A model generated the notes under the pieces. That model did no database searches. It was not told the DNA's origin and worked only from the letters and a program-made list of their open reading frames with translations. Positions 9,971 to 18,790 of a DNA stretch of 32,658 nucleotides are shown here, piece after piece; positions within the stretch are counted from its first letter, which is position 1, and each line of letters opens with the position of its first letter. Origin of the DNA: Cytidiella melzeri (taxonomy: Eukaryota; Basidiomycota; Agaricomycetes; Polyporales; Irpicaceae). Where the stretch lies: positions 1 to 32,658 of the forward strand of contig JABYQR010000449.1 of assembly GCA_022592445.1 (NCBI GenBank), written 5' to 3'. The translations under genes were made by a program, and so were the position numbers.

Positions 9971-10416
9971 ATGCGGTTTTCAACCTCAGCCTCTCTTGCT
10001 TTGTTTGCCGCTGTTGTCACAGGCACATCCTACACATTGACTGTGTCTGCCATTCCATACAGCCGTGGTGCAGTCAGATTCCAATACAACCCCACTTTCT
10101 CTGGGAACCACAAGTTATTGCCACGGATTGACTTGAATACAGGTGACTTTCTCTGCCCGTATGTCTTTCATGTAACTGATGTCACTCCTTGCCACCAGCA
10201 TCAAAGGGAGACGTAGATGAATTTGTGAATAACCGCCCTAACGGAGTCGAAGACTCACCAGAAACACAACAATACATAGACGAGGCGTACAAGAGGCTTA
10301 AAGAGGAAGCGAAACAGGCCCGGGTGCCACAGCCTGGGGAGAGGGGCCCTTCAGAGCCTGAAAGCAGTCAAGAACCACCTGCTGCTGCTGATAAGGAGAG
10401 AGAGAGTCCCAAGTAG
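9971..10416 (+). CDS. Small secreted protein of unknown function, 129 aa
   Basis: Two exons, 9971-10142 and 10199-10416, are joined across a 56-nt intron (GTGACT...CACCAG) with a phase that restores the frame; the product is 129 aa. The N-terminus MRFSTSASLALFAAVVTG is a typical signal peptide, with possible cleavage near residues 20-28. The mature part begins with a Tyr/Phe-rich segment (IPYSRGAVRFQYNPTFSG). It continues to a charged helical region (YIDEAYKRLKEEAKQ) and a Pro/Glu/Ser-rich, probably disordered tail ending ESPK. No cysteines are present in the mature chain, unlike many fungal effectors. The ATG is the first after two predicted UTR introns and is preceded by GTC. I do not recognise the family. 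It is the best candidate host gene here, surrounded entirely by transposons. Confidence 0.72.
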
Positions 10417-10761
10417 CTATAGAGTTATTGTTCATGTATGTGTCTACACCGCGCCGCGTCAGACATGTACGACCCATAAACAATCCATCACATGTCAGTA
10501 TACTTTGAAAGTATATATAGCCTTGGGGTCTCAAAAACAGTGCTACCTAGCTACTTGACTCATTGAAGGGGTACTCAATTGGGTGCTAGTTGAAGCTTTA
10601 CCAACAAGCGAAAACAAATAAAAGCTCAAGCTCTGTAGCGCCTTCTTTGTTTCTCCGGGCAAAGAGATTTTGGCGCTGCCACAAGCCACCAGCCACATTG
10701 CGCCAGTGTGACAGGCGCAATGTGGCAGTCCGAGTCACAGTCACATTGCTGTAACTGTGTA
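10417..10761. other. 3' flank of the secreted-protein gene and left flank of the large transposon
   Basis: This holds the probable 3' UTR, a TATATATAG-containing AT stretch at about 10513, and a perfect hairpin at 10692-10726. No further gene. Confidence 0.45.
10692..10726. repeat. 13-bp hairpin just outside the left TIR
   Basis: GCCACATTGCGCC and its exact inverse complement are separated by 9 nt. The arm contains TTGCGCC, the motif repeated in the transposon TIRs, although this site lies outside the matched TIR boundary at 10762. Confidence 0.75.
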
Positions 10762-11057
10762 CCTCCAGTGCCCCATCAATAACGTTCGAGTGAATCAAAC
10801 TATGGCACAACGCCGAAGTGGTCAATAAGCAACATATACTACTATGATTGATACTTAGATTGTCTAGCAATTCATGTGTGCCCTGCAGAGCTTCAAAAGT
10901 ATGTTGTCACGCTGTGAGCTGTGTGACATAAAGTGCTCCGTGACGTTACTTGCGCCATTGCGCCTGGCGCAAGGAAAAGGTAGAAATGGCGCAAGGACAG
11001 CGCTAAATTTGGCGCAAGGGTAGAAATGGCGCAAGGCGGGCGCTAAATCTAGCGCAA
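10762..11057 (+). repeat. Left terminal inverted repeat
   Basis: It matches the inverse complement of 26688-26984 with scattered substitutions and few indels. The inner third has repeated GGCGCAAG/TTGCGCC motifs alternating with GTAGAAA and AGCGCTAAAT, plausible transposase binding sites. Short frames read through it on the minus strand are by-products of the repeat. Confidence 0.88.
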
Positions 11058-11617
11058 TGCCTGGCAAATTGACTAAATGTTTCAACTTATGTGAGTAATC
11101 ATCTAATTATTTTCAAGAACCTGCACATCACTATTGCTAGTACATAGAACAAGACAAATATTTCACTCCTTGCTATCTGCTTGTACAATGTGTATCTTAT
11201 GCATCTTTGAATGTTTACTTGCAGAACTAATCTACCCCTCTTTAGCACCTTTTCAATGGAAAATTAACAACAATAAAATCTTATTTAACCTTCAAATGTA
11301 AGATCCAATTTTCTTTTTAAAAGAACTGCCCAATAATATATGAGTTCATAAATATCTACCTTGGACCTGACAGGGTTACAATACCTGGCACTGAACTTTA
11401 TGTTGCATTGTTGTGCAATGTTGAATCCCCACCTGTATCTTACCACCTATACCTTACATTGTAGTATATCACAATGTCACATTCTACTTGTTATTTATAT
11501 AAGACCGCAGAATTCACTGTTCATGCTTATATTGCTGTACATACTGTACTGCAGCGCAATGTTTCGAAGCAGTTGCATCCCAATAGGATACATAGGTAGT
11601 GGCAGTTCTCATGTATT
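11058..11617. other. Transposon interior left of gypsy B, no gene
   Basis: AT-rich sequence between the left TIR and the gypsy B insertion point; no coding signal. Its continuation on the other side of the insertion starts at 18843. Confidence 0.5.
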
Positions 11618-12130
11618 TGTCAAGAACACAACCAAACTCTATGAAGAGCGAGGAAGTGACGACGGGGATGGAGGAACGACGAGCGAACTCGCGTGGACGA
11701 TGACGACAAGGGAGATGATGATGAGGGAGAGACAACGACGAGGGAGCAGCTAACGATGAGCTAAAGACCAGGTTATATTAGTACTGTGAAGGACTAGGTA
11801 CAAGGTGGACGTCACCTAAAGACCAGGAGGTAGAATCTGAGGTCTTTAGGGAGCTACAGGGTGGGTTTATATACATCTCAGACAAGGACCCCTGGTACCG
11901 GGTCTGTACTCCTAACACTGCTGTGGGAACGTATGGTGTGCTATGGTGCTATGTTCTACAATGTTCCACAATGTTCCAGCACCTTCTATGATCATGTGAC
12001 CAGTCTGTCACATGCACTTGATCACATGCAGTAGCCATGTACCATCGATAAGATAAGATAAGGAAATTGAGAAGATAAGATAAGGGAAATAAGAGGAAAA
12101 AGAAAGGAAAAAGTGTGCATGCTCGTGACA
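11618..12130 (-). mobile_element. Gypsy B 3' LTR
   Basis: 513 bp, TGTCA...TGACA, adjacent to the polypurine tract. It differs from the other LTR only at 11950. Confidence 0.95.
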
Positions 12131-12146
12131 TTACCCCCCTCCTAAA
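12131..12146 (-). other. Gypsy B polypurine tract, containing the pol stop codon
   Basis: Minus-strand TTTAGGAGGGGGGTAA abuts the 3' LTR. The pol TAG stop (12142-12144) is part of the tract, so no untranslated spacer exists between pol and the tract. Confidence 0.85.
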
Positions 12147-15100
12147 GGCCTTTTCTCCGGAAGGCAGGAGTTGAGTCTTTTCCGTCTTCCCACAAGGATA
12201 CGCGTCGTAGAGTTTCTGAAGGTAGCTTCTCAAAATTCTCATTAATTGGTCGGAAATTCATTGCCAAGAATAGAGATGCAGCAATTGGTCGTGGAGCTCC
12301 TGGGTGTCGTCTGTGGAAATCCTTTACGACTTCATCGGCATGAGTGACGTTGGTGGCTGGTTCCCAGGAATTTTCTGATTCTGGGTATCCTTTCCACTTA
12401 ACACGGTACTGAAACTCCTTCTTTCGCCCGAAGATCCTTGAATCAAGAATCTGTTCTACCTCGTACTCCTCTTCTTCGTCTACCACAATCGGCTCAGGTT
12501 CAGGAAATTCCCGGTTAGGGACCAAACTTGCCGTCTTGGCTGGTCGCAACCTATCCACATGGAACACCGGGTGGCGCTTGTCCCGGATGGTAAGCTTAAC
12601 CCGGTAGTTCAAATCCCCAATCTTTTCTAAGATCTCATAGGGACCATCTCGTTTTGGTGCTAGCTTTGCCACCGGCTGTTCCTTTGGATGCTTCTCGCGT
12701 TCCACATAAACCTTGTCACCAACTTTAAACTGCGGGGCCTTTGTAATTCCGTGATCGTAGAATCGTTTCATGCGTTCCGCCGTGAGCTGTAGTGCAGCTT
12801 TGGCGTCTTCTTGGGCTTCTCGGAGCGCTCGAAGGCGTTCGTCTGCTGCGGGAACGTTTGATACTGGATTCAAAGGCACCTGGAATTCCGGTAGATACCC
12901 ATAGATCAGTTCGAAGGGAGCCTTCCCGGTGGACGAGTGTACTCGGCTATTAAGCGCAAACTCCGCAATCGGTAACCAATCTACCCAGTCATCCTGTCTG
13001 AAGGAGCAGAACACTCGGAGATACTGTTCTATCTCTTGATTCATACGTTCTGTTTTGCCGTCTGTCTGAGGGTGATACGCGGTGGACATGGACGACTTTA
13101 CTCCGAGTGCATCGTAGATAGCACGAAGGAACTTGGACGCGAACACTGATCCGCGGTCTGAGATCATCTGTCGAGGTACACCGTGGAGTCGAAACACGTT
13201 TGCAATATAATCCTGCACGTGTTCAGGGGTTTTCATGCTTTCCCGTGATGGGTAACAGTGCACTTGCGCGGTTGTTCGATCAACTGCAACCGTGATGGAA
13301 TCGTACCCTTTACATGGCGGCAGCTTGACAATGAAGTCTGTGGTGACGCTTTTCCATGGAGCATTGGGTGGCTCTAGCGGATTGAGTGGACCGCGTGGTG
13401 GAGCGGGATATGTCTTCGTTCTTTGACAGGTGTCACATGTGTCTACATAGTCATTGACAAAGCGTGTCATGCTGGGCCACCAGTAGTTCCGAGATAACAG
13501 TTCCAGTGTCTTGTACCTGCCTGGATGTCCGGCGGCGGGTAAGTCATGATGTCTCCGAACCAGTTCCTTTCGGATTTCGTCATCTTTAGGGACATAAACT
13601 TTTCCCCGGAACAATAACAGTCCGTTCTCCACGTTCCATTCTTCGAGTCCCCGACTAAGAAGACGAGGTCCGAGTTTCTTGACTTTGGCAAGTGCTTCTG
13701 CCACTTCAGTCTCTCGCAGAGAACATTCACGGATACGTTTTAACAGGTCTCTGTCTGGTTGTACGCTAGCTTGCCCCCGTTGAGAAGCAGCAGCTCGGAA
13801 GACCTCTGGTCCTAGGACTATTCGTGATAGATTATCTTCTTCGTCCTTGACCTCGTGTTGGCCTAGCCTAGACATAGAATCCGACTTTCCCATTGATTTT
13901 CCGGGCTTCGGAATGATTTCAAAGTTAAAACGTGAGAGAAACAACGACCAACGTGCTTGACGGCGTGTCAAGTTACGAGCTGTCTTCCAGTACTCGAGGT
14001 TCTTGTGATCAGAGAAGATAGGGAATTTCTCTGGTAGCCCTTCTAAGTAATGACGCCAGTCTTCAAGGGCTCGTACAATTGCCATGAGTTCTCGGTCGTA
14101 GATCTCATAGTTTCGTTCAGTCTCAGTCATGCCTTCAGACCGGTAGGCTACTGGATGCCACGTGCCGTCTTCGGCTTGTTGTTCCAATACCCCTCCCATT
14201 GCATACCCGGATGCATCCGTTTCCAAACGTGTGGGTCTATCGAAACTCCACATTGCCAATACCGGCGCTTTCACAAATCGTCGGCGGAGTTCATCAAACG
14301 CCGACTGTTCTTCAGGGCCCCATTTCCAAGGAACCTTACCCGTGAGACGGTCTAAGGGCTTACATATCTTTCCGAAGTCTTTGATGAACCTCCGGTAGAA
14401 GTTTGCGAACCCACGGAATCGGCGGATATCGGAGACATTCTGCGGTACAGGCCACTCAGCCACTGCTTTTACTTTGACAGGGTCCATGCGTAACTGATTG
14501 TGACCAATGATAACACCAAGATATTCTGTCTCTGAACGCTCAAATTCGCATTTCTCCGGTTTAAGAAACAGATCGTGTTGTCTGAGCCGTCTCAGAACTT
14601 CATGTACCACCTCGCGGTGCTTGGAGATCTCCTTGGAATAGATGAGGATATCATCTAGGTAGACGGTGACCTTGCCTTCAGCAATAAGATCAGCAAAGAT
14701 GTCGTTCATCATGTTCTGGAACGTGGCCGGGGAATTGGTAAGACCAAAGAACATGACCGTAGGTTCAAACAGTCCTCGGTTGGTGACAAATGCAGCTTTG
14801 TGTTCGTCGCCTTCCTTGATGCGGACATTATTGTACCCCCATCTGACGTCCAGCTTAGTGAAGAACTTAGCACCGCGCAATCTATCCATGAGTTCGGAGA
14901 TCAACGGCAGTGGATACCTGTTTTTGATAGTGACTTCGTTCAACTTCCGGTAATCCTGCACTGGGCGTAACTTTCCATCCTTTTTCTTGACAAAGAAGAA
15001 GGGTGACGCCATTGGGGATTTCGACGGTCGAATGTACCCCTTCTCTAGGTTCTCTCGGATAAACTTATCAAGCTCTTCTTGCTCAGGGTGTGATAGCGGG

Positions 15101-16095
15101 TAAACCTTTGCATGGAATCCTTTTGCTTCCGGAACTAACTCAATTGCATGGTCGTACGACTTGTGTTCTGGAAGTCGTTGAGATTCCGTTTCAGAGAAAA
15201 TGTGAGCATGTTGACGATATTGCTCAGGTACCATCTCTTCAAAGGTTTTGACTGGTTTAACCCGGTTCTCAACCTCAGCTAGTTCACTAGAGTATGTGTA
15301 TCCCGCTAGAGTGAACAGGCGTTCGCCTTCCTGTACCATAGGTGTCGGACGTGTGCGTACAATGCGTCGGGGAGTTCCTTTTCCACCGAGCTGAGTAGTG
15401 GCCTGTGCCTGTAACTTCGGCGATTCGGCCCCATCCAAACTTCCTGAACCTTCGGTGGTTTCCTCAATGTCTTCTTCGGCATCCTCCGTATCCACCGGCA
15501 AGTACGGAAGTTGTTCCACAACTTTCCGTAATCCCGGAGTTCTCTTCTTCCGTTTAGGCTCAGCTGTTCTCTTAGCTGCAACCTCCTTTGCTTCATCAAC
15601 CCGTTGCCTGGGTTTACATGCATCAGGACATCCATCCATCCTGATGATGCCTTCGTACCAATCAATGGTGGGGTTATGATACCGCAACCAATCGATTCCT
15701 ATAATTACGTCTTCGGGTCCAATATCAGTGACCGTGAAGATGGTCCTCTCCTCGTGGTCCCCTATCCTCATATTGAGAATGGCAACTTCGTCAATAGCCC
15801 CGTCTCGATTTGGGGTTCCATCTATGTTGTACACCGGAATGGGTTGTTTTAACTTCCGGGTTCTGATACGATGCTCTCGAACAAACCGTTTATGAATGAA
15901 TAGTGTCGAGGCTCCACTATCAATCATTGCTGCGACTTCTTTAGATCTCCGCACTCCTGAAACTGTGATGGGTACGTGAAAATGTTCTGATTCAGAACCA
16001 GTCTCTAATACATCAGACGCGAGTACGGAAAATCTATTGTTACATGGTATACGCGGGGCGCGTGCTTGCGCAGCTCGAATCACGGCCCGAATCAA
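12142..16095 (-). CDS. pol: Gypsy B Pol polyprotein (protease, RT, RNase H, integrase, chromodomain)
   Basis: This is a single intact frame of 1,317 codons. In order it contains the aspartic protease (MIDSGASTLFIHKRFV), reverse transcriptase (FVKKKDGKLRPVQDYRKLN, catalytic YLDDILIYS), RNase H (LETDASGYAMGG), an integrase zinc domain (HHDLPAAGH...CDTCQRTK) and the integrase core (TTDFIVKLP, SDRGSVFASKF, STAYHPQTDGKTERMNQEIE). It ends with a chromodomain (YEVEQILDSR...YRVKWKGYPESENSWEPA). All catalytic carboxylates I can check are present. It begins with TTG overlapping the gag stop, not ATG, and lies in the -1 frame of gag. Expression as Gag-Pol by -1 frameshifting at GGGTTTT is therefore more likely than independent initiation. 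It makes element cDNA and inserts it into chromatin in the nucleus. Confidence 0.95.
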   Translation of the reverse strand: MIRAVIRAAQARAPRIPCNNRFSVLASDVLETGSESEHFHVPITVSGVRRSKEVAAMIDSGASTLFIHKRFVREHRIRTRKLKQPIPVYNIDGTPNRDGAIDEVAILNMRIGDHEERTIFTVTDIGPEDVIIGIDWLRYHNPTIDWYEGIIRMDGCPDACKPRQRVDEAKEVAAKRTAEPKRKKRTPGLRKVVEQLPYLPVDTEDAEEDIEETTEGSGSLDGAESPKLQAQATTQLGGKGTPRRIVRTRPTPMVQEGERLFTLAGYTYSSELAEVENRVKPVKTFEEMVPEQYRQHAHIFSETESQRLPEHKSYDHAIELVPEAKGFHAKVYPLSHPEQEELDKFIRENLEKGYIRPSKSPMASPFFFVKKKDGKLRPVQDYRKLNEVTIKNRYPLPLISELMDRLRGAKFFTKLDVRWGYNNVRIKEGDEHKAAFVTNRGLFEPTVMFFGLTNSPATFQNMMNDIFADLIAEGKVTVYLDDILIYSKEISKHREVVHEVLRRLRQHDLFLKPEKCEFERSETEYLGVIIGHNQLRMDPVKVKAVAEWPVPQNVSDIRRFRGFANFYRRFIKDFGKICKPLDRLTGKVPWKWGPEEQSAFDELRRRFVKAPVLAMWSFDRPTRLETDASGYAMGGVLEQQAEDGTWHPVAYRSEGMTETERNYEIYDRELMAIVRALEDWRHYLEGLPEKFPIFSDHKNLEYWKTARNLTRRQARWSLFLSRFNFEIIPKPGKSMGKSDSMSRLGQHEVKDEEDNLSRIVLGPEVFRAAASQRGQASVQPDRDLLKRIRECSLRETEVAEALAKVKKLGPRLLSRGLEEWNVENGLLLFRGKVYVPKDDEIRKELVRRHHDLPAAGHPGRYKTLELLSRNYWWPSMTRFVNDYVDTCDTCQRTKTYPAPPRGPLNPLEPPNAPWKSVTTDFIVKLPPCKGYDSITVAVDRTTAQVHCYPSRESMKTPEHVQDYIANVFRLHGVPRQMISDRGSVFASKFLRAIYDALGVKSSMSTAYHPQTDGKTERMNQEIEQYLRVFCSFRQDDWVDWLPIAEFALNSRVHSSTGKAPFELIYGYLPEFQVPLNPVSNVPAADERLRALREAQEDAKAALQLTAERMKRFYDHGITKAPQFKVGDKVYVEREKHPKEQPVAKLAPKRDGPYEILEKIGDLNYRVKLTIRDKRHPVFHVDRLRPAKTASLVPNREFPEPEPIVVDEEEEYEVEQILDSRIFGRKKEFQYRVKWKGYPESENSWEPATNVTHADEVVKDFHRRHPGAPRPIAASLFLAMNFRPINENFEKLPSETLRRVSLWEDGKDSTPAFRRKGL

Positions 16096-17153
16096 AAACC
16101 CTCCTCAAGTCTCTTCTTGAGGTCGGCATTCTCCGCCTTCAACTTTTCCAGCTCTCCAAGTATTGCGTTCAGGGTTACTTCTGATACCCCTGACGGGATT
16201 GGCTCTCCGGTTGTCTCCGGTTTCTTCCCTTCGGCTTTGGAAGTCGAGGCCTCTGCATTGGTAGCTGCTACACGTGGTCCACGAGGAGGTGGACGAGGGA
16301 CTGCGGGTTTGGTACATGTGCGCGCAATATGATTGGGATCCGTTGTGAGTTCCTGGCAGTTATAACACCGCCGTCCTTGTTGCATCTTGGAGGCGTCAAC
16401 CTCCATAGGGACCGGACCGTTGGAAGGACGGGGAGCCGGGGTAAACCTGGGCTGGGACTGGGTAGGTCTCGTCGTCGTTGACGAGGGAGCAGACGGAATT
16501 TTCTTCTCCGTCGTTTCTCTGATGCGGGCATACGCAGCCGCCATTTTCAGAGACCTGTCAATCCAACCTTGGTAATTGGTCGGTGGAGCTTCAGCCGTTG
16601 CCAGTCGCCCATAGATGTATTCAGGGAGACCCTTTATGAACCGGATCTCCTTGTCCTTATCGCTCAACCCATTGATGCGACCCACGTATGACTGAAAGTC
16701 AGTGACGTATGTGCCAACATCCCGCGCATTCTTTTCCTTCTTCTCAGCTCCACAGAGCTTCTCCAGTTCACGAATAGCCGTATCTTCGGGCGTTGCATCG
16801 CCGAAGTACTTCTTGAGCTCCGTCTTAAACTTGGCCCATGTATCGAGGTTGGCCGGCAAACTACCGTTGTGGTCAGCCATATGGTCCGTGACCGGTATTG
16901 CCCATTGGGCGGCCTTTTCTGACAACCGGTAGATTGCTGTCAGGACCTTGGTTCTTTCATCGGCAATACTGGCGGTCACCCAGTAAGCCTCGCATTGTGA
17001 CAAGAACCGTTCTAAGTCACGGCCATGTTCGCCCTTGTATCTATCGGGCTTGGTGTCGTTATTGTTGACCGTGACTTGCGGTCTTGGCATTGCTTGTGTA
17101 ACTGCAGCTACAATGGCTGCAATCAAGGCAGGATCGACTGCGGGTGTTGTCAT
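16092..17153 (-). CDS. gag: Gypsy B Gag
   Basis: 353 codons from ATG 17153. The N-terminal part has the retrotransposon Gag capsid signature (FLSQCEAYW, WAKFKTELKKYFGD, YVTDFQSYVGRI, FIKGLPEYI). A zinc knuckle follows near residue 265 with spacing C-x2-C-x8-H-x4-C, longer than the usual x4 loop. The C-terminus is a predicted coiled coil (LNAILGELEKLKAENADLKK). The protein would form the virus-like particle and package RNA. The ATG is the first ATG in any frame downstream of the predicted transcription start, 1.4 kb away. The same frame stays open for a further 115 codons upstream, so the true N-terminus could be longer. The gag stop TGA (16092-16094) directly follows a frameshift heptamer. 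Confidence 0.9.
   Translation of the reverse strand: MTTPAVDPALIAAIVAAVTQAMPRPQVTVNNNDTKPDRYKGEHGRDLERFLSQCEAYWVTASIADERTKVLTAIYRLSEKAAQWAIPVTDHMADHNGSLPANLDTWAKFKTELKKYFGDATPEDTAIRELEKLCGAEKKEKNARDVGTYVTDFQSYVGRINGLSDKDKEIRFIKGLPEYIYGRLATAEAPPTNYQGWIDRSLKMAAAYARIRETTEKKIPSAPSSTTTRPTQSQPRFTPAPRPSNGPVPMEVDASKMQQGRRCYNCQELTTDPNHIARTCTKPAVPRPPPRGPRVAATNAEASTSKAEGKKPETTGEPIPSGVSEVTLNAILGELEKLKAENADLKKRLEEGF
16095..16101 (-). promoter_or_regulatory. -1 ribosomal frameshift heptamer GGGTTTT
   Basis: In gag frame the minus strand reads GAG GGT TTT TGA, so G-GGT-TTT fits the X-XXY-YYZ rule. The next codon is the stop. Pol is open in the -1 frame from this exact point. Confidence 0.75.
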
Positions 17154-17498
17154 CGTGACAGGTGCGGAATTGATGGGGACGACGGTGGGCGCTTCAGGAG
17201 TTACCGGTGGGATTTCCGGTAAAACTGCTGTGACTAAACTGGTATCAAGTTCTGGAACTTCAACTTCTCCCGGAACTTGAACAATTAACGATATTTGACT
17301 GTTATCGCAGGCTACGTATCCACGGTATCGTTGTCCTTCTCTGAAATGACGGGATACTACAAACTTTTGATTTCGATTTGGACACGGTTGTTGTTCGCAG
17401 ATTTCAATATACGCGTGGTCCTCTTCGTTATCGTGACAATCCTGAAGATCGTCGGGATCGAAGACGTGGAAACGGTTATCGCACTCAATGATTGCTGT
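17154..17498 (-). other. Open gag-frame extension without ATG
   Basis: 115 codons in frame with gag contain no stop and no ATG. They read protein-like sequence with several cysteines (IECDNRFHVFDPDDLQDCHD; ICEQQPCPNRN; RYRGYVACDNSQ) and then a Pro/Val/Glu-rich linker. Two adjacent in-frame TAG codons (17499-17504) separate it from the upstream frame. It may be translated as part of a longer Gag or of a spliced product. Confidence 0.5.
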
Positions 17499-17504
17499 CT
17501 ACTA

Positions 17505-18317
17505 CAAAGGAAGTTTCTCAAAGTATCCTCCGTCCGCTACAAAAGCAACTCGACTCGTAACCTCCGTCAACCTCTTGCGCAATTGCGTGAAGTTGATCTG
17601 CCCTACTGACTGTAAGCCCCAGTTCAGTGCCTTGAGCTGGGCAGGTGTGCGCGTGGAGAGTACTTCCTCCGTGTGCTCGATGAGGTATAGAAGTTTATCG
17701 TTGAGTAACAGGACTGACTTGACCTGTGAGTCGTTGCGGTCTCGGGTAAGCTCAATCAGGATCTTGAGGCGTCTGGTCGTGGCCTCGATCTTCGGCTTGA
17801 GAATGCCGACTTGGTCCTTGATGGAGAACTTGTGGAAGTCAAGGGTCACTGGTTTCTGTGCGTCTGGACGAGGTGGCGGGGGTGCCCGAGCAATGCGGTC
17901 CTTGAGAGATGGTTTCTCAACACAATCGGCGAGTGTTTGTGCGCGTTCCGTGCGTGCACGTTCCTTAATAGACTCGTTGTCACGAGCAAACTTTTCGTGG
18001 TCGAAGGCTGGGAGTCTGGTGCCGAGGGGGTGATAGTGGGGGCGACGTGAGACGTACGAGACGATGGCTTCAAGGTCCTTCTCTGTGTAGAGATGGGGAC
18101 GACCTTGTTTGCGCAGTTCTTGTCGAGCCTCGAAGAAAGACTCGGGTATGTTACGACGGATGCGTACGTCTTTCGGCACTACAACCACGACGTGAGAATG
18201 AAGATCAAGGGTCCGGGCCAATACAACGTACTGGTAAACCGGGGGGACTAAACTTTTTAAAACTTTGGGAAAGGAAAATGTGCGGTTGCGCGACGTCCAG
18301 GCGAGCGTAGGGAGATT
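17505..18317 (-). CDS. Gypsy B 5' open frame, ATG-less, unknown function
   Basis: 271 codons are open from just after the primer site to a tandem TAG TAG (17499-17504), in the same frame as gag. There is no ATG in this frame or any other frame of the leader. A TTG at 18221 in good context (G at -3, G at +4) is the most obvious alternative start and would give 239 residues. The sequence looks coding: charged helices (RPHLYTEKDLEAIVSYVSRR, KFARDNESIKERARTERAQ), a proline run (APPPPRPDAQKP) and an amphipathic stretch (LLLNDKLLYLIEHTEEVL). I recognise no domain. Extra 5' frames are unusual for chromoviruses. It could be an N-terminal Gag domain or an accessory protein. Confidence 0.55.
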
Positions 18318-18323
18318 CTACCT
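18313..18323 (-). other. Putative self-priming primer binding site
   Basis: Minus-strand AGGTAGAATCT begins 2 nt after the 5' LTR. It does not start TGG as a tRNA 3'-end site would. It is the exact complement of AGATTCTACCT in the LTR (18536-18546), which lies where transcription should start. Confidence 0.75.
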
Positions 18324-18573
18324 AATGTCAAGAACACAACCAAACTCTATGAAGAGCGAGGAAGTGACGACGGGGATGGAGGAACGACGAGCGAACTCGC
18401 GTGGACGATGACGACAAGGGAGATGATGATGAGGGAGAGACAACGACGAGGGAGCAGCTAACGATGAGCTAAAGACCAGGTTATATTAGTACTGTGAAGG
18501 ACTAGGTACAAGGTGGACGTCACCTAAAGACCAGGAGGTAGAATCTGAGGTCTTTAGGGAGCTACAGGGTGGG

Positions 18574-18581
18574 TTTATATA
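18574..18581 (-). promoter_or_regulatory. TATA box of gypsy B
   Basis: Minus-strand TATATAAA, 28-35 nt upstream of AGATTCTACCT at 18546. This spacing supports 18546 as the transcription start. Confidence 0.75.
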
Positions 18582-18754
18582 CATCTCAGACAAGGACCCC
18601 TGGTACCGGGTCTGTACTCCTAACACTGCTGTGGGAACGTATGGTGTGCTATGGTGCGATGTTCTACAATGTTCCACAATGTTCCAGCACCTTCTATGAT
18701 CATGTGACCAGTCTGTCACATGCACTTGATCACATGCAGTAGCCATGTACCATC

Positions 18755-18790
18755 GATAAGATAAGATAAGGAAATTGAGAAGATAAGATA
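18755..18790. promoter_or_regulatory. GATA-motif cluster in gypsy B U3
   Basis: Five GATA cores (18755, 18760, 18765, 18782, 18787) lie in U3 about 175-210 bp upstream of the TATA box. Fungal GATA factors bind such HGATAR sites, so nitrogen or light control is possible but inferred. Confidence 0.4.

Noticed and set aside
10864..11085. Minus-strand frame matching 26624-26881 on the plus strand
   Set aside because: The shared peptide only reflects the terminal inverted repeats; its composition follows the TTGCGCC repeats.
17488..18033. 181-codon plus-strand frame
   Set aside because: It lies opposite the gypsy B 5' frame, has Ser/Arg-rich composition typical of a complementary-strand shadow and no domain.
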